Source of the DNA: Chloroflexota bacterium
GTDB taxonomy: Bacteria > Chloroflexota > FW602-bin22 > JACPRP01
NCBI GenBank assembly: GCA_016210495.1
Contig: JACQUC010000258.1
Coordinates: forward strand, 8,312 to 72,311
Length of the DNA stretch: 64,000 bases
Reading direction: 5' to 3'
Shown here: positions 17,838 to 25,437 of the stretch, piece after piece
Layout: every line of letters starts with the position of its first letter
How positions within the stretch are numbered: the stretch's first letter is position 1
Position numbers and translations under genes: made by a program
Notes under the pieces: model-generated
Seen by the model: only the letters and a program-made list of their open reading frames with translations
Database searches by the model: none
What the model was told of the DNA's origin: nothing

Positions 17838-17862
17838 GTAGCCGCACCTTTTACAGGTGCGC
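17838..17862. repeat. Short hairpin repeat (GTAGCCGCACC family)
   Basis: GTAGCCGCACCT, then a CGCACCT/AGGTGCG hairpin. Related sequences are at 37669-37760 and 56552-56627. It lies between the acyl-CoA synthetase and CoA-lyase genes. Confidence 0.65.
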
Positions 17863-17943
17863 GGAGCCCGTCGGCCTTACCGAGGTTGTGGCCACGACAG
17901 TGCTGCACTGGGCGGCGAGTAAACCGAGGGAGTGTGCAAAGAA

Positions 17944-18795
17944 ATGGAACTGCTACGCACCTTGCTCTTCGTTCCTGGCAACAGGCAGAAAATGATCGAC
18001 AAGGCCATCTCTTTGGCCGCCGATGCCCTCGTGCTTGATCTGGAGGATTCCGTCGCTCCAGCGGAAAAGGAACTGGCCCGCCAGACCATACGCGAGTCGC
18101 TGTCCAATCGCGTGCCGGGTGGCCCGGACCTATACGTTCGCGTCAATGGGACCGCCACCGGGCTGATCGAGGCTGATCTCGACGCGGTCGTCGTTCCAGG
18201 ACTCGCGGGCATAATGCTGCCGAAGGCCGAGTCGGCGGAGCAGGTTCGCCACGTCGACGCACTGATTGCACGGCGCGAGGCGAAAGTCGGCCTGCCGGAA
18301 GGTAGCCTGAAGCTGATTCCCATTATGGAGACGGCCAGAGGCATCATCCAGGCAGTCGACATAACGGGCGCGAGCGAGCGCACCGTGGCGATCGCTTTCG
18401 GCGCCGAGGACTTCACGCTCGACATTGGCACGACTCGGTCCAAAGAAGGGTCCGAGTTGTTCCACGCGCGCTCGGCGATGGTGTTGGCCGCGGCAGCACA
18501 CGGGGTGCAGGCCCTCGACACGGTGTTCTCCGACGTTGCCGACGACGAAGGGCTTCTGGCCGACGCCACCCTCGGACGCAGGCTGGGCTTCAGCGGCAAG
18601 TGTCTGATCCATCCCAAGCAGATCGCGCCTGTCACCCAGGTCTACAGTCCATCTCCTGAAGAGATCACCTACGCGCAACGTATCGTCGAGGCCTTCCAGG
18701 CGTCGGGCTCCGGCGTGATCTCGCTGGATGGCAAAATGATCGACCCGCCGGTATACCAGCGGGCGAAGAGGGTTTTAGAGAGGGCGGGCTCCTAG
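17944..18795 (+). CDS. CitE/HpcH-family CoA-ester lyase
   Basis: A 283-residue TIM-barrel lyase. Landmarks are RTLLFVPGN, the metal site VLDLEDSVAP, and IPIMETARGI and FGAEDFTLD. Family members cleave citryl-, malyl-, citramalyl- or 3-hydroxyacyl-CoA-type compounds to smaller acids and acyl-CoAs. I chose ATG 17944 over an in-frame GTG four codons upstream because the latter is too close to GAGGG. Its position after the acyl-CoA synthetase suggests cleavage of the activated product. The exact CoA substrate cannot be told. Confidence 0.82.
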   Translation: MELLRTLLFVPGNRQKMIDKAISLAADALVLDLEDSVAPAEKELARQTIRESLSNRVPGGPDLYVRVNGTATGLIEADLDAVVVPGLAGIMLPKAESAEQVRHVDALIARREAKVGLPEGSLKLIPIMETARGIIQAVDITGASERTVAIAFGAEDFTLDIGTTRSKEGSELFHARSAMVLAAAAHGVQALDTVFSDVADDEGLLADATLGRRLGFSGKCLIHPKQIAPVTQVYSPSPEEITYAQRIVEAFQASGSGVISLDGKMIDPPVYQRAKRVLERAGS

Positions 18796-19700
18796 CGCTC
18801 GCCCAGATGCGGATGCGTGAGGTACTCGACCTCGCCGCTGCCGTGAATTCTGGCGCGCGAGTATCGCGACGCCCAGCAGTAGAAGGCCACGGCGATTGGA
18901 AAGACCGCCGAGTGGGTGCCGGCTATCTCCATGTGCACGGCTAGACAGGTCGTCTCCCCTCCTACGCCCAGCGGTCCTATGCCAAGCTGGTTCAGCGCCG
19001 TGTAGAGCTTGTCTTCGAGCGCCGCAACTTTCGGGTCCGGATTGCGCGAGTTCAAAGGCGTGCGGTAGATGGCCTTGCGGGCGAGTTGCTCAGTGTAGTC
19101 CAGCCCGAATCCTCCGACGGCCACGCCGACGATCGTCGGCGTACAGGGCTCGCCGCCGGGCATCGAAACGGCGTCGATAACCGTTTTCAGAATGGTCTCC
19201 TCTTTGGGCGCGCCGGGTATCGGCACGACACACGACCACTTGAGCTCGGCACCGCCGCCCTTGGGCACCGCCAGAATCTCGACGTAGTCCGCCCCATCCA
19301 GATAGTCGAAAAAGACCGGCGGCATCTGCCAGCCAACGTTGGTTCCTGGGTTCTCGTTGGTCAGTGGATTTGTTACCTGCTGGCGCAATGGGGTGTCCGC
19401 CGTGGCTCGAGACGTGGCGTTGACGAAGGCCTGCCTAAGATGGCCCTCGACGGACACGGCGGAGCCCAGGGTCACGTAGTACATTGGCACGCCGGTGTCC
19501 TGGCACAGCGGCACCCTGTCGCGCCGCGCGATCCCGAGGTTGTCGAGTATGGCTTTGAAATAGGCCTTGCCGGTGGGATTCGCTTCCTTTTCCCACGCCT
19601 TCCTGAGCGCTCGCTCGACGTCCGGCGGCAGCTCAATGGACGCGTGGCAAAGCAACGTGTAGGCCACCTGCTCAATCTGATCCGCCCGGATCGTGGTCAT
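18792..19700 (-). CDS. Class I fumarate hydratase alpha-type subunit
   Basis: A 302-residue protein of the iron-sulfur fumarase/tartrate dehydratase alpha family. The cluster-binding pattern includes VPLCQDTGVPM, GGEPCTPTIVG and GVGGETTCLAVH. It would hydrate fumarate to malate or act on a related diacid. The usual beta subunit gene is not adjacent or anywhere in this window, so either it is elsewhere or the protein works differently. RBS AGGAG lies upstream of the ATG. Its 3' end overlaps the convergent lyase gene by four bases. Confidence 0.83.
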   Translation of the reverse strand: MTTIRADQIEQVAYTLLCHASIELPPDVERALRKAWEKEANPTGKAYFKAILDNLGIARRDRVPLCQDTGVPMYYVTLGSAVSVEGHLRQAFVNATSRATADTPLRQQVTNPLTNENPGTNVGWQMPPVFFDYLDGADYVEILAVPKGGGAELKWSCVVPIPGAPKEETILKTVIDAVSMPGGEPCTPTIVGVAVGGFGLDYTEQLARKAIYRTPLNSRNPDPKVAALEDKLYTALNQLGIGPLGVGGETTCLAVHMEIAGTHSAVFPIAVAFYCWASRYSRARIHGSGEVEYLTHPHLGER

Positions 19701-19760
19701 TTCCCGCGTCTCCTAAATCAAGAATGTCCGCAACCTTCAGTGGCGCCGAGGAGCTACCGA

Positions 19761-19826
19761 GTTCACAGCAAAGGACGCGAAGGACGCAATGATTCTTCAT
19801 AATCCCCTTTGTGGCCTTTGCGGTTA
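19761..19826. repeat. Degenerate inverted repeat (CAAAGGACGC type)
   Basis: AGCAAAGGACGCGAAGGACGC on the left and CCTTTGTGGCCTTTGCGG on the right form a loose inverted repeat between two minus-strand genes. Nothing else is seen in this gap. Confidence 0.45.
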
Positions 19827-19839
19827 GCGTATCTTCGCA

Positions 19840-21063
19840 CTACCGCCTGCCAAGGACCTTGTCCGCCAGCACTTTGAACTCGCCCTCGGTCAGCAGCCCC
19901 TTCTTCTCGAGCGACGCGAGCTTCACCTCCTGGACAAGCTCGTTGGCCTGGTCCGGGTTAAGCTGGAGGCCAAGCTTTTCCATCCACTGGTTGATCGAGT
20001 CGATGCCACTGTTCTTGCCCATCACGATTTCCGCCGGACGTTGGCCGACGAGGCTCCAGTGGTAGGGGAAGACCTCGAGAATGTGCTCATCGCCGGCGTT
20101 CTTGAGCCAACTGGCGATAATGCCGGATTCGACGCTGTAGAGAAGCTCGCCCACGACAGGCCGGTTTGTCGGTATCTCCTGGCGCGCGTATTCGCGCACC
20201 ATCTTGGACAACTCGTACATTCGATCGTATTTCAGTCCGACGTCTATCCCGTACATCGTTAGCAACGACAGGACCGTCTCTTCCATCGACGTGTTCCCAG
20301 CCCGTTCGCCGATTCCGGTGACGGTCGTGTGCGCTACCTCGGCTCCTTCGGCAAGCGCGATGATGGTGTTCGCCACGCCCATGCCAAAATCGCTATGGAA
20401 ATGAGTCTCGAGGGGCTTCTTAATGCGCTCCTTTGTGCGCCGGACGAACTGCGAGACGGCGTGGGGTGACAGCACGCCGAATGTATCGACCAGCGCCAGC
20501 GCATCCATATGCCCCTCAGTGGATATCTTCTCGATCAAGTCCAGGTACCAGTTCATATCGGCTCGGGTAGCGTCGATGGGGAAGAAGACGGTGTAGAGGC
20601 CCTGCTCCTTGGCGTACTGCGTGGCCTTGACGGACAGGTCTATGGCCTTCTCCAGCGGCCACTGGTAGGCATACTTGATGATATGCTCGCTGGAGGGAAT
20701 CTCCATCACTACACCCTTGACGCCGCAGTCCTGGGCCCTTTTCACATCGTCGACCATACAGCGCGCGAAGGCGAAGATCTCCGGGCCGAGGTTTCTCTTG
20801 ACGATCTCCTTGACTGCTGCCTCGTCCTCTTTGGAAACCGCCGGCATGCCCGCTTCGATCCGGTGTACCCCGGCCTCCGCAAGCTTCTCGGCAATGCGGA
20901 TCTTCTCGTCTTTACGGAACTCGATGCCCGCCTGCTGCTCTCCGTCGCGGAGCGAGATATCGTGGATCTTGATGTTCTTCGCGAAAGAGAAACCGGTGCG
21001 TGACTCCTCCAGGTAATTCCAGGGGCTGACGAACCATTGTGATGATTTCCAGGGCTGCGACAT
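19840..21063 (-). CDS. DRE-TIM metallolyase (homocitrate/isopropylmalate-synthase-like)
   Basis: A 407-residue HMGL-like TIM-barrel enzyme. The catalytic/metal motif is HDISLRDGEQQAG near residues 34-46, and the metal-binding HxH is HFHSDFGMG. Members condense an acyl-CoA with a 2-oxoacid or do the reverse cleavage. It lacks the long regulatory domain of LeuA proteins. GGGAGGTAGAT precedes the ATG. With the neighbouring lyase and fumarase it may form or split a branched di- or tricarboxylate; the substrate is not known. Confidence 0.8.
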   Translation of the reverse strand: MSQPWKSSQWFVSPWNYLEESRTGFSFAKNIKIHDISLRDGEQQAGIEFRKDEKIRIAEKLAEAGVHRIEAGMPAVSKEDEAAVKEIVKRNLGPEIFAFARCMVDDVKRAQDCGVKGVVMEIPSSEHIIKYAYQWPLEKAIDLSVKATQYAKEQGLYTVFFPIDATRADMNWYLDLIEKISTEGHMDALALVDTFGVLSPHAVSQFVRRTKERIKKPLETHFHSDFGMGVANTIIALAEGAEVAHTTVTGIGERAGNTSMEETVLSLLTMYGIDVGLKYDRMYELSKMVREYARQEIPTNRPVVGELLYSVESGIIASWLKNAGDEHILEVFPYHWSLVGQRPAEIVMGKNSGIDSINQWMEKLGLQLNPDQANELVQEVKLASLEKKGLLTEGEFKVLADKVLGRR

Positions 21064-21096
21064 ATCTACCTCCCTACCGATATCAGACGTGAACCT

Positions 21097-21123
21097 GTAG
21101 GGGCAACCCTGCGTGGTTGCCCA
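21097..21123. repeat. Palindromic repeat (GTAGGGGC family)
   Basis: GTAGGGGCAACC followed by GGTTGCCCA with a short loop. It is upstream of the DRE-TIM gene in a 140-base gap. Confidence 0.65.
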
Positions 21124-21204
21124 ATGCGCAAGCCATTATAAGGCCCGCATGAAGCATTATTCTGTCACATTCCGCACTCAGCAATTGTGCCATTCGATAC
21201 ACAA

Positions 21205-21906
21205 CTAGTCCAGCAAATCCGAGAGCGCTTCGACGTCGGGTATGTTGATAAACCTACCTTGCACAGATATCAGTCTCTTGCCGCGCAGGCTTTGGAGCTC
21301 GCGCGTGATCGTTGCGCGGCTGGAGGACACGAGATAGGCGATGTCTTGATGGCTGAAGACCGTGGAGATTTGAACGCCGCTGGGAGTCTCCTCGCCAAAT
21401 CTTTCAGCCAGTAGCAACAACAGGGAAACCAGCCGCTTCTGCACCCTGTGCGACGTGGGGACACTGGTCAGCGTCTCCAGGTCGCGTATCCTTTCGAGCA
21501 GCAGCCGAATGACGCCCAGGGCGCGCTCGCTGTCACTTGCCAGTTGCTCCTCAAAAGATGTCTTCTTCACGCGGCACACGACGGCGTCGCTCAATGCCCT
21601 TGCCTCGTACAGATGGACGGTGGGCTGCTGGCCCTTGCCGTTCATCAGAGCGGTGAGCCCGAAAAGGTTACCCGGCGCCAGTATCGTTACGATGCTCTCC
21701 TCTCCGGTTTCCCACAGGCGGAAGAGGCCGACCGTGCCTCTGTGCAGCAGGAAAACGAATTTGGATCGCAGGCCAGCGAAGAAAATGGTATCGTGCTTTT
21801 TGATCCTGCTAGGCACCGCGCTGCCTCGGCAAATCGTCCATAGCTTACACGGCGCGTTCACGCTTGGGCAGACGTCATATCGGTCAGGGTTGGAAACTGT
21901 GCTCAT
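21205..21906 (-). CDS. Crp/Fnr-family regulator with Fnr-like cysteines
   Basis: A 233-residue transcription factor: cNMP-binding-type beta-roll (about 30-125), dimer helix, and a C-terminal winged helix (FSHQDIAYLVSSSRATITRE recognition region). Cys13, Cys20, Cys26 and Cys111 are placed much like the cluster ligands of Fnr (three near the N-terminus, one in the roll), although the first spacing is longer. It may therefore sense oxygen or redox through an FeS cluster; this is inference. It is divergent from the fumarate-reductase-like operon and a TGTGTT-N4-AACACA palindrome lies between them. Confidence 0.85.
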   Translation of the reverse strand: MSTVSNPDRYDVCPSVNAPCKLWTICRGSAVPSRIKKHDTIFFAGLRSKFVFLLHRGTVGLFRLWETGEESIVTILAPGNLFGLTALMNGKGQQPTVHLYEARALSDAVVCRVKKTSFEEQLASDSERALGVIRLLLERIRDLETLTSVPTSHRVQKRLVSLLLLLAERFGEETPSGVQISTVFSHQDIAYLVSSSRATITRELQSLRGKRLISVQGRFINIPDVEALSDLLD

Positions 21907-21923
21907 TTGGCAATGGCTCCCAT

Positions 21924-21939
21924 TGTGTTGTGGAACACA
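21924..21939. promoter_or_regulatory. Candidate Crp/Fnr operator
   Basis: TGTGTT-GTGG-AACACA, a perfect 6-bp inverted repeat with 4-base spacing, which is Crp/Fnr half-site geometry. Its centre is about 64 bases before the predicted start of the rightward operon (a -10 TATAGT at 21984-21989), a class I activator position. It lies in the leader of the regulator gene itself. Confidence 0.65.
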
Positions 21940-21981
21940 GGAATTGTGGTAGCTCCGTCATAGAAGACCTGTGCAAACCCG

Positions 21982-22010
21982 AGTATAGTAGAGAACGCCA
22001 GCCATGTCAA
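21982..22010 (-). promoter_or_regulatory. Promoter of the Crp/Fnr-type regulator gene
   Basis: On the minus strand, TTGACA (22005-22010) and TATACT (21982-21987) are 17 bases apart. The -35 box lies within the first codons of the divergent gene, so the two promoters overlap back to back. Confidence 0.6.
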
Positions 22011-22969
22011 CACAAAGAGATAGTTTTGTCGGTAACCAGATACTGGACGACGTTCTTGACACGGCGCACCCGCCCGTCGGACGCTTCCGACTGATCTCCG
22101 CCGGCCTCGCGCAGAGCCACATGTTGCCTGTATCGGAGGACATCTCGGGATACAGTGCCTGTCTGTCCTGCGGCAACTGCGTAGACGCGTGCCCGGTCAT
22201 CGCCGGCAATCCGCCGGACGAGCTAGTGGCGCGAACCTCGATGGCCCTGGAACATGTGGTTGGCGAGCAATGCCGTCGATGCTACAAGTGCATAGCATTG
22301 TGTCCCCAGGTCGACCGACCGATTAAGGATTACGTTCGCTCGTTCCGCCGCGTGGAGCGCGTCGTGCACTGGATGCTGCTTGTATCGGTGGGTGTGCTCG
22401 CGCTGACCGGTATCACCATTTTCCATTTCCGCGAAGCGCTCCCCGATGTCTACTACTTTGGCCTGGGCGCGGCACACCGCACGCTCGCGATCATCCTGCT
22501 GCTGGCGCCGGTGGTCTACTATCTGGCCGATCGGAGGCACCTGGGACGGGCGTTTCGCAAGACGCTTCACTGGGACGAAGCAGATCGTGCCTGGCTGCGC
22601 GACGCCTTGCGCTGGGCCGCGTCGTTTGGCAGAGAGGGCCGCCTCGTGCGCGGCGACTTCAACACGGGGCAGAAGCTCTGGTACGGATTCATAATTCTGG
22701 CCGTTCCACTGTTCGCCATCAGCGGTGTCGTTAAGTGGATCGGTCCGGAGGTCTTGCCAAAGGACCTCGTCGACTTCAGCTCCCTTTTCCACGCCAATCT
22801 TGCCCTCCTTTCGGACGTTCTTGTTGTGCTACACGTTTGCCTGAAGATCGTTTACCCCTATGCCAGAGACGCTTGGCGGGGGATTTCGTCTACGCTAGAG
22901 GTTTCGAGACTGCGTAGCGCCACCAACAGGCAGCAACGTCCGCGGTCGGGGACCTATCAGTGGGGATAA
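22004..22969 (+). CDS. Fused di-[4Fe-4S] ferredoxin and cytochrome-b-like membrane anchor
   Basis: A 321-residue two-part protein. Residues about 50-115 hold two [4Fe-4S] motifs (CLSCGNCVDACP and CRRCYKCIALCP), as in HdrC. From about residue 125 it resembles formate-dehydrogenase gamma/cytochrome b561 anchors: four membrane segments with His residues (RVVHWMLLVSVG, GAAHRTLAIILL, LFHANLALLSDVLVVLHV). The fusion would link a quinone-reactive heme anchor directly to soluble FeS and flavin subunits encoded next. It is probably controlled by the divergent Fnr-like protein. Confidence 0.8.
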   Translation: MSTQRDSFVGNQILDDVLDTAHPPVGRFRLISAGLAQSHMLPVSEDISGYSACLSCGNCVDACPVIAGNPPDELVARTSMALEHVVGEQCRRCYKCIALCPQVDRPIKDYVRSFRRVERVVHWMLLVSVGVLALTGITIFHFREALPDVYYFGLGAAHRTLAIILLLAPVVYYLADRRHLGRAFRKTLHWDEADRAWLRDALRWAASFGREGRLVRGDFNTGQKLWYGFIILAVPLFAISGVVKWIGPEVLPKDLVDFSSLFHANLALLSDVLVVLHVCLKIVYPYARDAWRGISSTLEVSRLRSATNRQQRPRSGTYQWG

Positions 22970-22986
22970 TGTTCGGGGAGTAGCAG

Positions 22987-23733
22987 ATGGAAGTGATGGA
23001 CGGGACTGTCAAAGGGAGTGCGACGATGGCCGAGGTCACGGGATTGGCAAAGGCGGTCGAACGCACGATTCCGGTGTACATCCTGGGTCGCAGGTACGAG
23101 GTTCCCGAAGGCCTGACCATTCAGAAGGCACTGGAGTGGGCCGGCTACAGGCTAACACGTGGCTGTGGCTGTCGAGGTGGCTTCTGCGGCGCCTGCGCTA
23201 CCGTATATCGCAATAGCGGGGACTACCGGCTCAAGGTTGGACTCGCCTGCACGACCCTCGCCGAGCCGGAGATGCACCTCGCTAACATCCCTTTCTTTCC
23301 GGCTCCCAGGTCGATCTACGACCTCGACAAGATAAAGGACCCAATTACAGAGGCGGTCGCGCTGTATCCGAACATAACCCGTTGCTATGGCTGTGCGACT
23401 TGCGTCAAGGCGTGTCCTCAGAACCTTAACGTGATGGGCATCATCGCGGCGGTCTTACGGGGCAACCTCGAAAAGGCGGCAGAGCTGTCCTTCGATTGCC
23501 TGATGTGTGGCCTTTGCGCCGCTAGATGTCCGGCGGAGATCGCGCCGTACAACGTGGCTATGTACGCGCGCCGGGCGTACGTCAAATTCGTGTTGCGCAA
23601 GTCCAGCTTTCTGGCTGCCAGGACGGCCGAGATCAGGACGGGCAAGTACGACGAGGCCGTGGCCGACCTGACCCGGCTCGATACCGCGGCTTTGAAGCGG
23701 CTTTACGCCGAGCGAGATATGGAAGTCCCGTAG
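22987..23733 (+). CDS. Fumarate-reductase/succinate-dehydrogenase-like iron-sulfur subunit
   Basis: A 248-residue FeS subunit. It has an N-terminal [2Fe-2S] domain (GCGCRGGFCGACATVY, with a later Cys in LACTTLAEPEM) and two [4Fe-4S] motifs (CYGCATCVKACP and CLMCGLCAARCP). This domain order is that of SdhB/FrdB and thiol:fumarate reductase TfrB relatives. It bridges the flavoprotein at 23748 and the membrane anchor at 22004. GGGGAG precedes the ATG. Confidence 0.85.
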   Translation: MEVMDGTVKGSATMAEVTGLAKAVERTIPVYILGRRYEVPEGLTIQKALEWAGYRLTRGCGCRGGFCGACATVYRNSGDYRLKVGLACTTLAEPEMHLANIPFFPAPRSIYDLDKIKDPITEAVALYPNITRCYGCATCVKACPQNLNVMGIIAAVLRGNLEKAAELSFDCLMCGLCAARCPAEIAPYNVAMYARRAYVKFVLRKSSFLAARTAEIRTGKYDEAVADLTRLDTAALKRLYAERDMEVP

Positions 23734-23747
23734 CGAGGAGGAACGAG

Positions 23748-25370
23748 GTGCCGTATCCAGCCAGCATGCAGGCGTCGCTGGCGCGCCTGGAAGCCACCAG
23801 GCCACAACGGGCCAAACAACACTTTGCGCGCCTCAGCCCCGAGGACAAGACGCATTTGCTGGAATCACACCACCCGGACTACAGAAGCGATGCGTTCGCC
23901 GAGATCTTGGTTGGTAAGAACAAGGGTGGCAAGGCGCCCAGAGAGCTGGTACGGTTGCTCCATGGCCGGAGCCTGATCGATCCCTGCAGAATCGACCTAT
24001 CGACCGTGGACCACGATGTAGACGTCCTGGTCATTGGCGCCGGCGGCGGTGGAGCTACCGCAGCGCTCTTCGCCCACGAATCCGGTGCCAGCGTGCTTGT
24101 GGCCACCAAGCTTCGACTTGGCGACTCCAACACGACGATGGCCGAGGGAGGCATCGCCGCTGCGGTGTATCCCAATGACACGCCGATGATGCACTACGTC
24201 GACACGATGGGCGGCGGGCGCTACGCGAACCTGCCCGATTTGGTTTCGACACTGGTCCTCGATGCCCCTCTCATCGTCGAGTGGCTGGAGGGACTTGGCG
24301 TGATGTTCGACCGCAGGCCGGACGGCGACCTTGCCGCTACTATTGCGGGTGGGCATTCCAGATTTCGCGTCAGCTCGTGTAAAGACTACAGCGGTCTCGA
24401 AGTGATGCGGGTCATCCGGGACGAGATTCGCAACCAGGCGATCGAGGTAGAGGAGTTCAGCGCAGCCGTCGAGCTGCTGCTAGACGATCGGGGGCGATGC
24501 GCCGGAGCCGTTCTCTTGAACCTGGATACGAACGTGTATTCCATCGTGCGTGCCAAGGCGACAATCCTGGCGACAGGCGGTCTCGGTCGGCTGCACGTGC
24601 AGGATTTCCCGACGACAAACCACTACGGCGCCACGGCCGATGGCCTCGTCATCGGCTACCGCGCGGGCGCGGAGATGGTTTATGTCGATACTGTGCAGTT
24701 TCACCCCACCGGTGTCGCGTGGCCTGAGCAGATGTTCGGCTGGCTCATAAGCGAGGTCCTGCGGGGGAAAGGCGCCCAACTGGTGAACCGTGACGGGCAG
24801 AGATTCATTCACGAGCTCGAGTCCAGGGATACGGTTTCTTCGGCTATCATCCGCGAGTGCGACGAGCGCCAGTGTGGCATCAATTCGCCAACCGGCGCGA
24901 TGGGAGTGTGGCTGGACGTGCCCCTCATCGACGTCGTCAGCGGAAAAGGAACGATCACACACCACCTCGCGGGCATATGCCGTCGTTTCCAGCAGTACAA
25001 CATCGACGTCGAGCGCGAGCCGATCCTCGTGTATCCCACACAACATTACCAGAACGGGGGCATCTTGATCGATAGGGAGGGCAGGACGAACGTCCCCAAC
25101 CTCTACGCGGCGGGCGAGGTCTCTGGCGGTGTGCACGGCCGCAACAGGTTGGGTGGTAACTCCCTGACCGACATATTCGTCTTCGGTCGGCGCGCCGGGT
25201 TGCACGCGGGCCAGATGTGCAAAGACGTGCGTCCCGCCCCATTGAGCCTCGAGCACGTGCGCACGTTCCAGCGCGAGCTGGAAATGGCCGGGGTCGCCCT
25301 GGACGTTAAATCACCGATGCTGCTGCCCGACTATACTCGGCCAGAGACACAGGCAAGGAAGTTCCAATAG
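23748..25370 (+). CDS. Fumarate-reductase/succinate-dehydrogenase-like flavoprotein
   Basis: A 540-residue FAD protein. The dinucleotide motif DVLVIGAGGGGATAALFA begins near residue 92. The signature THYQNGG-type region is seen as PTQHYQNGGILID and the active-site Arg region as HGRNRLGGNSL. A Ser/Thr-rich FAD region (SNTTMAEGG) is present. About 85 residues of unknown role precede the FAD domain, and the usual C-terminal helical domain is short. I chose GTG 23748, preceded by GAGGAGG; the open frame reaches back into the previous gene without a better start. It interconverts fumarate and succinate or acts on a related enoate; direction is unknown. Confidence 0.83.
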   Translation: MPYPASMQASLARLEATRPQRAKQHFARLSPEDKTHLLESHHPDYRSDAFAEILVGKNKGGKAPRELVRLLHGRSLIDPCRIDLSTVDHDVDVLVIGAGGGGATAALFAHESGASVLVATKLRLGDSNTTMAEGGIAAAVYPNDTPMMHYVDTMGGGRYANLPDLVSTLVLDAPLIVEWLEGLGVMFDRRPDGDLAATIAGGHSRFRVSSCKDYSGLEVMRVIRDEIRNQAIEVEEFSAAVELLLDDRGRCAGAVLLNLDTNVYSIVRAKATILATGGLGRLHVQDFPTTNHYGATADGLVIGYRAGAEMVYVDTVQFHPTGVAWPEQMFGWLISEVLRGKGAQLVNRDGQRFIHELESRDTVSSAIIRECDERQCGINSPTGAMGVWLDVPLIDVVSGKGTITHHLAGICRRFQQYNIDVEREPILVYPTQHYQNGGILIDREGRTNVPNLYAAGEVSGGVHGRNRLGGNSLTDIFVFGRRAGLHAGQMCKDVRPAPLSLEHVRTFQRELEMAGVALDVKSPMLLPDYTRPETQARKFQ

Positions 25371-25394
25371 CCCGATCGCGTCAGGAGGGCCAGT

Positions 25395-25430
25395 CCCCTC
25401 TCCCTCTGGGAGAGGGTTAGGGTGAGGGAG
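25395..25430. repeat. CCCTCTCCCTC...GAGGG intergenic repeat
   Basis: CCCCTCTCCCTC, short loop, GAGAGGGTTAGGGTGAGGG. The right end supplies the only purine-rich Shine-Dalgarno-like sequence before the sucC-like start at 25438. A related copy is at 41319-41358. Confidence 0.75.
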
Positions 25431-25437
25431 TCCTAGT

